DNA of 42,326 nt from Discostella pseudostelligera (taxonomy: Eukaryota; Bacillariophyta; Thalassiosirophyceae; Thalassiosirales; Thalassiosiraceae): positions 1 to 42,326 of the forward strand of contig JALLBK010000089.1 of the NCBI GenBank assembly GCA_036940085.1, read 5' to 3'. The position numbers and the translations under genes are program-made. The notes under the pieces were generated by a model, which worked only from the letters and a program-made list of their open reading frames with translations, was not told where the DNA came from and did not search any database. This document shows, one piece after another, positions 19,035 through 30,681 of the stretch (positions are counted from its first letter, which is position 1; each line of letters begins with the position of its first letter).

Positions 19035-22000
19035 CTAAACACCATCTTGGCGTATTAAGCTGATGGGATGTCACGGTTAGGCACGGAATTTCTAATACAA
19101 AATAATCTCGAAGATATTGTACTTACTCTGTAATCAATTTCATTTCCGTCGAGTCAGAAATATCAAGAGAAGGGTCTGCAACCTTCTGATCCAAAAGATT
19201 ATCGACTAATTTCCTCAGGCCTCCAATCAATGAACCGATTCGAGCATTAGCTGATAAGTGAATCCAATCGTCAATGCTTATCAAGCCCTTCGAAGCATAG
19301 ACCTCCATCGGCCCACCAAAAAGTAACAAACTGTAGGGATTGCATTCCGTTGCATCACTTACGAATGCTTTTGACGTGTGAATAAGTCGATGGTAGACCA
19401 GCCACGGGCAGCTGAAGGAGCCAACTGCAAAATTGCTAGAGCTGGGATGAATAAACACTCTTTCTTCGTTCGCGTTGCTCCTGTTTGCACTCTCCGGATC
19501 CGACTTGCCAGTACTGCTCTCGCCTCCACCGCGTATGAAAAACTTGAGCTCCTTCGCGTCTCCTTCCTTTTGAACCGCGCCTTCAACTGTCTTTCATGCA
19601 TGATGGTGTATGAATTGAGCTTGTATGAGATTATCGAACAGAATAACTAATGAAAATACTAGCAGACGCACCTCAGTATATTTTGTCGAAGGACGTTGTA
19701 CGCGAATGACCTGCGTCGGTGATAACGACGCAACAAGTACTGATCGAACTATCCTCCACGAATTTTCATTTCTATTGCACGCAGTCGAAGGACGAAATCC
19801 TAATGAGGACAGTGATGAGTCAAATTGACTTGTAAGCGCTAACATATCTCGCATCCCGTTGAACGATAAGCCTAGCTGATCGCAACATCTCTTCCGTTCA
19901 GATGTACCATTACTATCTCTCCACAAGAGAAATGTCTTGCCCAGCATGACATGATCACTGTTGCCAACCATTTTGAATAGAGCAGCGCGTTCTTCTGTAA
20001 TTTTACTTGAGGCGAGCTCTTTCTCCTGTTCAATTTTGTCCTCGCTACGACGCTTCCCGTTATTGAATGAATCAATGCGAAGGAACGGACTGCGGCCCAC
20101 ACTCATCCCAGCCGCAATTGCGACGGAAATGTCGCGACAACCGAGGAGGCAGCCCATCACTAGCAGCTTGCCAACCGCGGGAGGCGATGGGATACCAGCG
20201 AGATGCATTCCCAGTGGAGTGAGAAATGCGATGTCACCAACTTTGTTTAGCGCGCCTATTTTGTTCAGAAAATGTAACGCGGAGTCTATCGATTGTTGAC
20301 TCGGAGGATCAAGCAGTGTTCGAATGAATTCACCAGATCCATCCTCTAGCCCAAGATATAATAGAGAGAGGACCGTCTGATCAAGGGCACATCGCTTAAT
20401 CTCTGGCTCGCCGTGCTCGGGTAACTTGCCGTGCAACGATGAGGATATAAGCTTGTAACACGTTCCTTGCCTAACCCGACCAGCTCTGCCCCTCCTCTGC
20501 TTAAGTGAATCTCGGGATGCAAATCGCTCAAGCAACAGTGGCATGCGGTTCGTTGGATCAAACGAGCTCTGTTTCTCCTTGCACGTGTCCACGACAATTG
20601 TGCAATCAGGAATTGTGATGGAAGTCTCTGCAACGTTTGTGCTCAATATGAGTTTAGTACATCCCTTCATTGCTGGTACAAACACTTGTTGTTGTTTTTC
20701 CGGTTGCAACCCGCCATGCAGTGGTAGGATTGATATGTTGAAACCCTTAACAATTTGACGGATGGCTCTTTCTGCTCTCTCTATTTCCCCCGCACCAGGT
20801 AGAAAAACGAGGATGGATCCATCATCATCCTTCCTCTGCAATAGCGTTTTGATGAGAACTGCAATCAAATCATAATCAATCTCATCTTCGTTCATACGCT
20901 TGAGTCTCTCTGCTAGCGGCACCACGCACAACTCCGGGGTTGAGTTACTGCCCGTTCCCACCGGAGAATTTGCATCATCTCCAGGATCATCCCCATCTAC
21001 GAAGGAAGAACGATTTTGATTGCTTCCACCACTGTCGCTGCGAATGTATTGCGACTGTTTCTTCTTCTTCTTTGGTGGGATGTAACATGTCATCTCTAAA
21101 ACGTCCTCCAATGTGAAATCCTGCACGGGAAACGTACGCCCAGGAATATGCATCCTCGGCGTACCTTCGCCCCAATACATGGCAAACCTATCAGCGTCCA
21201 TAGTTGCTTGAAGTATTGCAATGAACGAGAGGTGTTTTAATGAGTGAGCATGCGAACAAGCATAATAGTACAACGTGAAAACAACTAACCTGACATCAGT
21301 ACCACAGTTAAGTTCGGCAACGACGGCAAAGTCTGCTTAAGAATGGCCAACAACACATCGGTGTCGAGGTGCCTCTCATGAACCTAAACAGGAAAAGAGG
21401 AGTGTCAATTGCAGTCAGTGTTAGGCGGAGAGACGAACATCAAGCTGCACGGCACTGTCGACAAACTCACCTCATCAATAACAATGTGAGATACATTCTC
21501 GAGTGCACTCCTAGATTGCAGCTGACGAAGTAATACGCCGGTTGTACAGAATAAAAGCCTAGTCGATGGACATGTTTTCGAATCTCCGCGCACCACGTAG
21601 CCGACGGAAGCCACACCAGGACGAGACTCNCCTAGTCGATGGACATGTTTTCGAATCTCCGCGCACCACGTAGCCGACGGAAGCCACACCAGGACGAGAC
21701 TCGCCCCTCTCTGCTGCGACACGGGATGCAACACCAGTTGCCGCAAGGCGACGGGGTTGTGCAACGATAATCTTCGACTTTATTGGAGAGCTCTCAAGAA
21801 TGAACTGAGGGATTTGCGTAGTCTGAACCAATAAAATGAGGAGCAAAGTGTTGCGTGAGAAACATCGAGGTAACTATTCATGCCAATATATTAGCTGCTC
21901 ACCTTTCCACAACCCGTTTCACCGGTGACGAGAAGTACCCTCCCACCGCAGTCAACAGCTCTAGCCAGTAACGAGAGGAATTCGCCCCTCGCAGCTGCCG

Positions 22001-24489
22001 CGGGTAGCGACTTCCGTTCACGTGCAAGGGCAGGAGGTAATGGGAGCAATGTCGCCGGAGGAATGCCATCGGGAGGAACATTCCAAAACGTATCCCGATC
22101 TCGCGGTCGTCGCTTCGTCGGTTTCGTTGGGCGTTCTTTCCCCAGTGATTGAAGCTTTCCCGCGCGAGAATGATTTGATTTGTCTGCCTCATCTCGGCCA
22201 TCGTCCTTCGTGTTTGATTGATTCGACGAGACCAATCCCTCCAGTGTATTGCAATTATTGTTTTCTTCGCTTATCAGCACATCGTTGCCGACTTTACCAT
22301 CATCCGGCTGCAAGTGCGACATCAGGACAGAAGACGATGCGTTCGAGGGTGACTCCGCCTCCTCCTGCAGGAGCGAACTTGCGACTCCAACTAGTTCAAA
22401 GATGACCTCCCGCCCATGTCCCATCTCTGATAAGTGTCGAACCAAGTCCAGATGGACTTTACCACCGCAATGATAACTATCCTCCTCTTCGCTGCTGTCC
22501 AGACCACCCGCACTAACAACAAAGACCATGGGTGGTAGATCAGGATAAAATCCATCAGCGTAATGCACCTCCATGAAGAGACTGTCCTTTCCAAACGGCG
22601 GCAGGGCTATGGATACACATGTCGTCTTTCCATTCCTTTCGATCGATAGTTCCCCATCACCAACAAAGATAGATTCCATTGCCTCAATTTCGTCGGACGA
22701 AGCATCCAAGTTCCGTTGCCGATCTTCCTCAGACAATGTCGGCACCTCCCCATCTCCCACGTCAAGCGAGGCAGCATTCGTCAGTACTCTCCAGAAGGCA
22801 CGTCTCATCATGTCATAATCCTCTCCCTCCGATTCTCTGGTACACAAAAATGAATTGGTCGATGATGCAACTGATGATTCTGGAGATTGCGAGGAGGAGC
22901 GAATGGCGTAGGCTTCTCTCCTCGTGAGGCCAAAGCGCTTCGCAAATCGGAGTACGACTCCATCATTATCTGCATTGTTGTCGTCCTTGCCTTCAGTGGT
23001 TTCGTCCTCAGCCATTCTGTCCTCATTCTGCCCCATCGACACCGTCTTCGACATGCCCTTCTTTTCATCCCGTCGAGCCCCGCCGCCACCCACATCCTTC
23101 GCGCGGACCACATCCAATGTGCCTCCCCTAGGATCAAATCCCGACGGCAATTCCTCCTCATTCAATCGGATGCATAAGTACTGCAATACATCCTCGTAGA
23201 AATTATTACTCGTCTCTCCTACTTTCGCTGCAGAAGCAGTAGGTTTACTGATACTCGTCCTCTTCGTCCAACGTTTCCTTCGAATTGCTCTCATTGCATC
23301 AAGAACATCACTGGATGAAAATCCATCCCGTACCAGTCGTCGATGTGTGTCAATCTCCTCCATCTCCTCCTCTTCATTGTTGATACTAATACTATCCTCG
23401 CCGTCCTCCTCGTTGTCATCAAGGATGTTGCTGCTGCTGCTACTGCTGCGTTGATTATAATTATTATTGCTGCCATCCTCCTCCTCCTCAATATCCAAAC
23501 TCAATAACAACTTTTCAATCCGTGTACGAAACTGTTTGGATAGGAATATCTCCATGGGTTTATTGGCATCAAGCATTGCTTGATGTTTTCGACGTCGGGT
23601 GGCAATTTCATCTTGTCGTATTCTTCGTTCTTCATCTTCTTTGTTGCTACTGTGGGCGGAAGTGGTTGTTGGTTGCCATCGAGAAGAAGAAGTAGCAGTA
23701 GGAGTAGGAGTAGGAGCTGCCGCTGTTGCATTATTGCTCTTACCAACCGAAGTGTTGTTGCCACTATTGTTGTTGCTTCCACCGCTTCCACCACCACCAC
23801 CGAACCCATTGACAATTTGGATTGCCATTTGTCGTGAGGATGATGTGATTGATGATAGTGATGATGTAGAGGAGGATGAGGATGACAATATTCCCCCACC
23901 CCGTTGTTGTTTTTTCCATCCCTCTCCACCACTTCCACTTCCACCGACACCAACTGATGATCCACTTCCTGATCCAGCACCAGCACTGACACCATAATAA
24001 TATGACTCCTTCCTTCCCGAGGTAGAAGTAGATAATGGTACAATACCAGCCGAAGCAGCTGCCAAAGTAGAAGAAGAAGTGGCTGCCGCCTGCCCCGAGG
24101 CACCTCGCTGTTTATGTCCCTTGCCACCCCAAGTTTGTGTGGCTGCATCCCATTTATGTCCTCTTTTTGGGATTTGAGAGTAGCAATATAGGAGTGTGTG
24201 GTGTGTGTGAGCTCAATCGCCAAATGAAATTCAATTACAATGCAAAAAATGCAAACATTCCAACTGAATCAACAAGCAACATAATTTAGAAACTCTCTAC
24301 CTCCCTCTCTTTTGTGTATCTCTCCATGCTTGTCAATCTATCTATATCATCATCTCACCTCGAAGGACGCTCTGGTCGATTTCCACAAATGCATTGATAG
24401 GGATCGGTGCATGGACAGGCTGGAATGGAAGCGGAAGCAACAGCAGCACTCTGTTTCTTGCCCCCCTTGGACGAGGAGGATTTGCCCAT
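19035..24489 (-). CDS. DEAH-box RNA helicase, DHX29/DHX57 type, with RWD domain, seven exons
   Basis: Exons on the minus strand are 24489-24359, 24162-21903, 21822-21471, 21383-21290, 21206-19672, 19590-19127 and 19059-19035, all GT-AG with matching phases. After removing a 73-bp assembly artefact in exon 3 the product is 1595 residues. It has an N-terminal [12 protein letters not shown] motif, a long low-complexity region (to about 330), an RWD domain (about 528-640), then the helicase core: GETGCGKTT (791-799), DEVH split across an intron (889-892), SAT (921-923), [12 protein letters not shown] and [12 protein letters not shown], followed by the HA2 and OB-fold regions ending LIRQDGV. DHX29 promotes scanning of structured 5' UTRs and DHX57 is related; a translation or RNP-remodelling role is inferred. 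The last 25-bp exon is supported by a strong GTAAGT donor and a CAG acceptor; otherwise translation stops one codon later at 19124-19126. Confidence 0.92.
21558..21702. repeat. Perfect 72-bp duplication around a single N (assembly artefact)
   Basis: 21558-21629 and 21631-21702 are identical and are separated only by N at 21630. The duplication falls in helicase exon 3 and adds 73 bp, which breaks the frame. Dropping one copy and the N leaves 279 bp (93 codons) and restores an uninterrupted helicase reading. It is best explained as overlapping contig ends joined without merging. Confidence 0.93.
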
Positions 24490-25443
24490 TTTCTAAATAA
24501 TTCTGTATATCTCTAAACACTGGAATGCAATTATATTGTATGATGACAGGATGAGAGTGTGCAATGAAGCGAGAGAGGCAGGTAGTTAGGGGGATGGGGA
24601 TGGATGGCGAATGGCGAATGAGTCGAAGAAGTATCGTAGTGATGGCACAATAGAAAGAGCCAAGCAAGCTAGCGCCACGAGAAGGTGGCGAAAATGGCGG
24701 GCAGGATGAAGAAAAAGTGAGTGGCCCGCGTGGTGATGACAATGGCGGGAAGACGAGGACGCGATAATGTGGCGATAAAATTTCTGGGAAAGTGGAGAGG
24801 GAGGCGCGTCGTCGGAGAGGTGAGAAAAACTACTTCTCGGGCCTCGTATGATGTAAAAGGCGGAATTGATTTTTAGTGTACTATTCCTACGTACACAAAT
24901 CGCGAAATCGATAGCAGCTCGGTCGGAGGGTGCGAGGCCGGAGGTCCAATCGAAATTCAGCTGATTGCATGCCAATCAATAATTGCTGATTGCTATGTTC
25001 GTTGGTCTTGGAGGAGTGTGCTAAGCCGGCGGGTGATGCTAAGCCGGCGCTGGGTGCTAAGCCGGTGGGTGATAAGCTGGCGCTGGGTGCAAAGAAGCCA
25101 GCGGGTGCTCAGCCGGCGCTGGGTGCTAAGCCGGAGGGTGCTAAGCCGGCGGGTGGTAAGCCGGCGGGTGGTAAGCCGGAGGGTGGTAAGCCGGAGGGTG
25201 GTAAGCCGAATGCTAAGCCGGGATAAGCCACACTTGTCCTCATCATGGTGAGATAGCAGGCTTTGCACACTCCTCACTTCTCCAAGAGACACACATAACA
25301 ATCAATGGCTGATGCTCTCATAAAATCACTGAAGTGAAGCTCGACGATCATCATCTTTGCAACCAGAAACACCTCAGCAAGTATCATCATCGAGTCCAAC
25401 AACTCTCACTCTAATACTGATTCTCCATCAACAAGACAAAACA
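24490..25443. promoter_or_regulatory. Divergent spacer between helicase and Cys-rich gene, with minisatellite
   Basis: Head-to-head spacer of 954 bp. The helicase side carries two E2F-like sites (AAAATGGCGGGC at 24691-24702 and AATGGCGGGAAG at 24741-24752). The middle holds a GC-rich 15-bp minisatellite (25018-25226). Nothing else is recognisable. Confidence 0.45.
25018..25226. repeat. 15-bp GGTGSTAAGCCGGMG minisatellite with coding potential
   Basis: Copies are irregular on the left and become a clean 15-bp tandem array from about 25130 to 25210. On the plus strand one frame stays open from 24990 to 25226 (GAKPEGAKPAGGKPAGGKPE and similar). It has no signal peptide, no recognised family and no clear splice partner, so I treat it as a repeat and not as a gene. 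Confidence 0.75.
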
Positions 25444-26823
25444 ATGCGTTATTCCAAAGGAGCTGCATCTCTCCTATCATCTGTCTTTACTTTCCAAGCC
25501 AAGCCGTTGGTTGCCGCCAACATCTTCATTCCGAGTGGTGATCACGAAGCTGCTGATGGCGTTGCCCTCCTTGCTCCATCTGAAAATAATGCCGACGCTG
25601 GCATTCTGTTGCAGGATGAACCTTTGCGGGCGATCAAACTCAAGCAGAAGTGCGACGAACTTAATATTGACTGCAGCATGCTCGGCAAGAAGCTTCATGG
25701 TCGAACAGGTATTGATGCCGATACTGGTCTGTTGGCTCCTGCTGACACAGCCGCCAAGAATGGAATGGATGTGGCCCCAAGCAGTTGGCTAGCCAGCACG
25801 ACCGTGTCCACATGTGAACAAGGCTTTGTCGATTGTGTTAATGGCTTTGTTCGTGGCAGCAATCCTGCCCAAACCTGCTTTGATGCATGTGTAATTGAAG
25901 GTGCTCCAGGGGCGTGCTGCACCTACATTGATTACTATGGCGACAAGATCGACGCTTGCGAACGCTTCACTGGCAAAGTATGCAAAGACGGAAGTAGCTG
26001 CAATGGTTTTCAAGCTTGTAATAATGCTAACATCACGTCCGTTGTGAATAGCTGCAAGGCATACATGGCATGTAACAAGGCTGCGTACAAGGGCGGGTCT
26101 ATTGGAAGCATTGTAGATTCATGCCAAAGAGATTATGGTTGCCATTTTGCGGCTGCTTATGGTGGATCCATTGGGAGTATTACAGGATCATGCATTGGAT
26201 TATATGCTTGTGAGAATCTTGGAGGACGTGGAGGCACTGTTGGCAACGTAACCAATTCGTGCAATGCCACGGGTTCTTGTTTTGGTGGAGCTTCCTATGG
26301 AGGATCTATTGGGAGTATTACAGGATCATGCATTGGATTATATGCTTGTGTTAGGCTTGGAGGAGAAGGAGGCATAGTTGGCAACGTAACCAATTCGTGC
26401 AATGCCACGGATTCTTGTTATGGTGGAGCTTCCTATGGAGGATCCATTGGGAGTATGATGAACTCATGCAATGCTTGGGAATCTTGTTATGGAGGAGCTA
26501 AATTTGGAGGAGTTATTGGGAACATTGCCAACTCGTGCACTACAAACAGTTCGTGCTATTCTCTTGGAAAAGGCAAAGGAAAGGTAGGGCATGTGACAGA
26601 CTCGTGCAATAAAGAAAATTCGTGCAAAAGGGCGGGTTCTGACAGAGGTTCCGTTGGAAGTATTTCGGCATCTTGCAATGCTGATACAGCCTGTCAAACT
26701 GCTGGATCTGGATCGGCAGGGGCCATTACTTCCAACCTGATGGGTTGTTGCAACACACCAAGTGTTTGTCAATCGGCAAATCAAATCACTCTTCCAAAGG
26801 AATGCAGCAGTAAGGTGAGATGA
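25444..26823 (+). CDS. Secreted Cys-rich solenoid-like repeat protein
   Basis: 459 residues from the ATG at 25444, chosen over an in-frame ATG at 25357 because it begins directly with MRYSKGAASLLSSVFTFQA, a signal peptide, and has A at -3. A proregion-like segment (about 25-115) precedes a Cys-rich block, then roughly ten 21-23-residue repeats of the form GGSIGSI-x2-SC-x5-(A/S)C. Regular Gly, Ile/Val and paired Cys spacing suggests a disulfide-stabilised beta solenoid outside the cell. I do not recognise a named family or enzyme site. The last codons (SSKVR stop) overlap a good GTGAGA donor at 26815. Splicing to the acceptor before 27057 would replace VR by AKKIRA and stop at 27077, an equally possible end. 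Confidence 0.83.
   Translation: MRYSKGAASLLSSVFTFQAKPLVAANIFIPSGDHEAADGVALLAPSENNADAGILLQDEPLRAIKLKQKCDELNIDCSMLGKKLHGRTGIDADTGLLAPADTAAKNGMDVAPSSWLASTTVSTCEQGFVDCVNGFVRGSNPAQTCFDACVIEGAPGACCTYIDYYGDKIDACERFTGKVCKDGSSCNGFQACNNANITSVVNSCKAYMACNKAAYKGGSIGSIVDSCQRDYGCHFAAAYGGSIGSITGSCIGLYACENLGGRGGTVGNVTNSCNATGSCFGGASYGGSIGSITGSCIGLYACVRLGGEGGIVGNVTNSCNATDSCYGGASYGGSIGSMMNSCNAWESCYGGAKFGGVIGNIANSCTTNSSCYSLGKGKGKVGHVTDSCNKENSCKRAGSDRGSVGSISASCNADTACQTAGSGSAGAITSNLMGCCNTPSVCQSANQITLPKECSSKVR
26161..26436 (+). repeat. 138-bp in-frame tandem duplication inside the Cys-rich gene
   Basis: 26161-26298 and 26299-26436 are close copies, each encoding 46 residues (two solenoid units). Long identical stretches such as GGATCATGCATTGGATTATA show the duplication is recent. 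Confidence 0.9.
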
Positions 26824-27077
26824 TGCATGATTTGTGTAGCATTATTGCAATGTCATTCTATGTAGCAGTTGCTCACCTTGATCACCTCTCCCTATCAAAA
26901 CCGTTGTCTCATAATTTGTCATCACCAAGCCCACCAATAAACCCACCAATAGTAAGGTGAGACGATGTATGATTTGCGATGCTTGCATGATCTCGCAATT
27001 CTACCTCCTAAATTGTTCAACCATTCTTGTGTCATCTGCTCTGATTGAAATTTCAGGCCAAAAAGATTCGCGCATGA

Positions 27078-29400
27078 ACAACCCTGAACTACTGAGTCCT
27101 GAGTCCTTCTTGTCCACCAAGCTCCACCAAGAAGTCACACAACTAAGATTGTTTGAAATATGAAGCGAATATGCATTGGCCATTGGCCAACAACTCTTGT
27201 CACAGATTATGAAGAATTATGAAGCGATTGCGTTCAAGCAACTTGCAGCGTGTATGTTCCAGTGTATGTGACAGATCATGTGAAAGATTCACTGGTAATG
27301 ATTACACTACTAATGTAGCACATGGCACTTGTAATAAAATAATGATGTGAAGTGTTACAAAACAAACAGCATGATGGATTACTCGAAAAGACATCATGTT
27401 ATAGTTTACTTTTTGATGCAGCATGAAGTTCTTTCGAGTTCAAGCATGTGTGGTGATTACATTACTCAGCTCATGGCACATGGTCTGATGTTGTTTGGAT
27501 GAGCATGAAGCATGAACCTCTCCCTGTCGTATCTACTAGTAGTACATAATAATCATTGTTTGATGATGACGATGATGATGCCGTTGCCGACGAAGTACTT
27601 GCGACGGCCACCATGGCCATTGATTGGGAATGATGATGGTGAACCCAATGCCCAATGGCAGTAAATGGCAATGGTTGCTTTTGTGTGGCCGACGACCGAC
27701 GACGGCTACGGCGACGACGACCGACGACGGACAATATCCACTTCCACGTGGCGTTGGAACTGTTGCACGGGGCCTTCCCGCCATTTGCGGGTGAAAACTA
27801 ACGGTGGACTTCGCCTGTCTGTCGTCAGGAGATAAAATTGGTGGATGATTATTGGCATTGACCACGACCATGATGGCCGATGCTATTGCCGTCGCCGTAG
27901 CGATATCTAATATCTTCTTTCCAGCGTCGCATAAGTATCCAACGCTACGCGCACCAACGACATTGATATTGATATTGCCATCATGGTGCGTCGACGCCGA
28001 CGCTGCCCGTTTTGCCTCGCCTTTCGTAGAGTGAGAGTGCCGCCGATGCCGCTATCTACAGCCGACGCTGCGCATCCAAGCATCGTCGTCGTAGTCGTCG
28101 TCGTCGTCGTCGATGCTGGCTCGTTTTGTCGCCATAACTTTGAAACTTCCAGTATCTTAATAATGATATGGTACGGCTACAAGCAGCAGCTAATGACGTG
28201 AGTGTTGCAGCTTGTGGCAGCGTAGAGGTTGAGGGGGTCAATTCTATATTTGCAACTGCAGTGACAAACAACATACTCCTAGCAAATAGCAGTGACGATA
28301 AAGGCACGACATGCTCGTGCTTGACATCAATCTTTTCACTCCGTTATGGCAGTAGTATGCTGCAATCGATATAGAAATGCAAAAGATCGCGGTGGATACT
28401 ATGCAGACACAATTATCATATGAACACACTCCAGATGCGCAGTTGAAGCAGCAGCAGCATGCAACAATAAACTCTAATCGGAACAAAAATCGGCACTGGA
28501 GTGGATCACTGACAGGCTGATACACGGCGAGGAGATGCGACATAATCACCTCGAAAATTCACAATTCACACCTCATCCTTGCTGTTTCGTGGGATTTCGC
28601 GCAGTTTGCATTCGGTACCGCTTTCAAACCGCAATGAATAGGCAGTGTTGCGCGACGCAGACGAACATTAATGAAATACGGGATATCAGCTACACAAGTT
28701 CAATATGCAAAAACACTCTAAAGTCGACAATCAGCACGGGTCGGCGGTGGCGGTGGTGGGGGATGGAGCATGGAGCATGGTGCTTCACACATCTCGAAGT
28801 TCGAGGCGCGCGGCTCCTCGTGGAGAGGAAGAACTTGGATGCTGACACACAAAAAGTCAGTTGCGTTGAATTTTTTATTTGGAAGCACCGGTGTAGATGC
28901 ACGCATGCAGAGAGATGCAGCGCCCCCAGCTGCCTCGATCGGCGTCGATTTGAACTGCATGTCCGACTCTATGATGGATCTTGAAATAAAATCGTGTTCG
29001 ACTGTGGTAGATAATACGTTCATACATCACTGCAATTGACGATTCTCGGTATTGAAGTTAGAATAGATCGAATGCCTATCTCACAGTTACAATATCATGT
29101 TACACATGCTACTTTTCTACTACAACAAATTCGTCTAAATAATGGTAAGGTTCCTCGAAAAAACAAATGCCCACCTCTTGTCGTTGAATTGAACAAGACG
29201 CGTCCATATAAACTCAACAACAACAAAGCTTTCCATACTCGTAGGTCCAGGGTTAACGTTCCATCCATAATCGGGCACGCGATGCAATAAATAGGAAGAG
29301 GTGACCCATGCAATGCATGTCATAAAGCATGACAACAAGACATCGCTTCCTTACATCCGCCCAATCCACTTTTCCTTCAGTGAAGCAGGAGGAGATTCGT
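27078..29400. other. Intergenic region, no recognisable gene
   Basis: No reading frame here looks like a conserved protein. Visible are an E2F-like TTCCCGCCATTT (27775-27786), a TCG/CGT microsatellite (about 28084-28112), a CATTGGCCATTGGCCA repeat (about 27173-27188) and, near 29211, an AACTCAACAACAACAAAGCTT word that recurs downstream of the paralogue at 32100. Confidence 0.4.
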
Positions 29401-30681
29401 TTACTCCTCGGTTCGTCGGCGGAGGTGACCTTGTTGTCTTTCCGACTCTAGGGCACGGTAGTTTCCATCATAATCACCATACCAACTTGAATGGCCATAT
29501 CCACCGTTACCACTCCAGCTTCCACTGTCCGATGATCCCTTGCCAGACTTGCCAGATCCCCAACTTCCATGATCCGATGATCCCTTGCCAGACTTGCCAG
29601 ATCCCCAACTTCCATGATCCGATGATCCCTTGCCAGACTTTCCAGATCCCCAACTTCCATGATCCGATGATCCCTTGCCAGACTTGCCAGAACCATCGCT
29701 TCCTCCTTCACCACCACCACTCCAGCTTCCATCATATCCACCATTCTGGTGGTAGCCATATCCGACAACATGTCCATCAGCATCACCACCATTACCGCCA
29801 GAAGAGTATCCACCATCATTGCCGTAGCCACTACCGTAGACATATCCACCATCCGAATGTCCAGCCTTGCCACCCTTGCTAGAGCCCTTACTTCCCTTGC
29901 CGGACTTGCCAGAGTAGAAGTAGTCAAGTGGAGGCATGGACATGACGGGTGTGGGTGGAGGAGGAGCCACTGGTGTTGGCGTCTATTAATAATAATATTG
30001 TGTGAAATGGAGGAGGAATTCGAGAGAAGAGAATGTTGTGAGTGAGTATATCATGTTGTTGATAACTTTGAAATGGAAATGTTCGTCACTGCAAATATTG
30101 TCCAACATTGAAACAACACCATCAAACTTAATGCACACAGATCAAGCGACATCGCATCTACATCTTCTCTCCGCTCTCTTCCCATCGACCAAAGTGACAT
30201 GCTGTTGCCACAGATCGATCGACGAAATCCAATGCGCTCTTGACGTCAAAAAACAGGATTACAAGTAAAGTTTGCATCTGATACGCACCGGTTTGACAAC
30301 TGGCGGTGGTGTTTCAGGAACAACTGGAGGAGGCGTCTCGGGAATAGTTACCTCAGTTGGGAAAGGAGTTCCGGGCGTAGTTGTGGCCGGAGGTGGCGTC
30401 TCGGGAACGGCGGGAGGTGGCGTCTCGGGAACGACGGGAGGTGGCGTCTCGGGAATGAGAGTCGATGGAGGTGGCGATTCAGGAATGGCAGTCGATGGAG
30501 GAGGTGATTCAGGAATGCCCGTCGAGGGAGGTGGTGACTCTGGCACACCAGGGGTAGGGAATGGCGTAATCGGTGCGGTAGTTTCTGGACGAATGACGCC
30601 TGGTGTGGGTGCAAGAGTAGTGTTTTTACCTGCCTCGACAAGGTTGATTGCGGCGAATGCGACGATGATGATTGACTTCAT
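29401..30681 (-). CDS. Secreted extensin-like plus GSGKSGKGSSDHGSW-repeat protein, copy A
   Basis: Exon 1 is 30681-30289 (131 codons) and exon 2 is 29982-29401; the 306-bp intron has donor GTGCGT and acceptor AATAG, phase 0. The product is 324 residues. It has a signal peptide (MKSIIIVAFAAINLVEA), a Pro-rich region with IPESPPPST/VPETPPP units like hydroxyproline-rich wall proteins, a conserved MSMPPLDYFYSGKSGKGSK block, Gly/Tyr-rich sequence, four 15-residue GSGKSGKGSSDHGSW repeats, and a conserved end YRALESERQQGHLRRRTEE. Lysines sit at 3-residue spacing in Ser/Gly context, as in silaffins. It is a tandem, same-strand paralogue of 32100-33628. There is no enzyme domain. A cell-wall or silica-associated role is inferred. 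Confidence 0.87.
29531..29710 (-). repeat. 45-bp tandem repeat, four copies
   Basis: Units begin at 29531, 29576, 29621 and 29666 and encode GSGKSGKGSSDHGSW; the copy at 29531 has DSGSW in place of DHGSW. The array is wholly inside the coding region. Confidence 0.92.
30241..30248. promoter_or_regulatory. TGACGTCA palindrome in the intron of copy A
   Basis: A perfect CRE-type bZIP palindrome lies about 40 bp after the donor in the intron of the 29401-30681 gene. One such 8-mer is unremarkable by chance alone in 42 kb, so activity is uncertain. Confidence 0.2.

Noticed and set aside
23501..24223. 240-codon minus-strand frame overlapping the helicase N-terminus
   Set aside because: It overlaps, in another frame, the exon required by the spliced helicase and shows only low-complexity Leu/His runs.
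27471..28034. Arg/His/Ser-rich frames near 27.5-28.0 kb
   Set aside because: Products are driven by CGA/TCG and CAT repeats with no conserved pattern.
28535..29039. Overlapping open frames on both strands in the 28.5-29.0 kb spacer
   Set aside because: No recognisable motif, and composition differs from the real genes here; considered chance.
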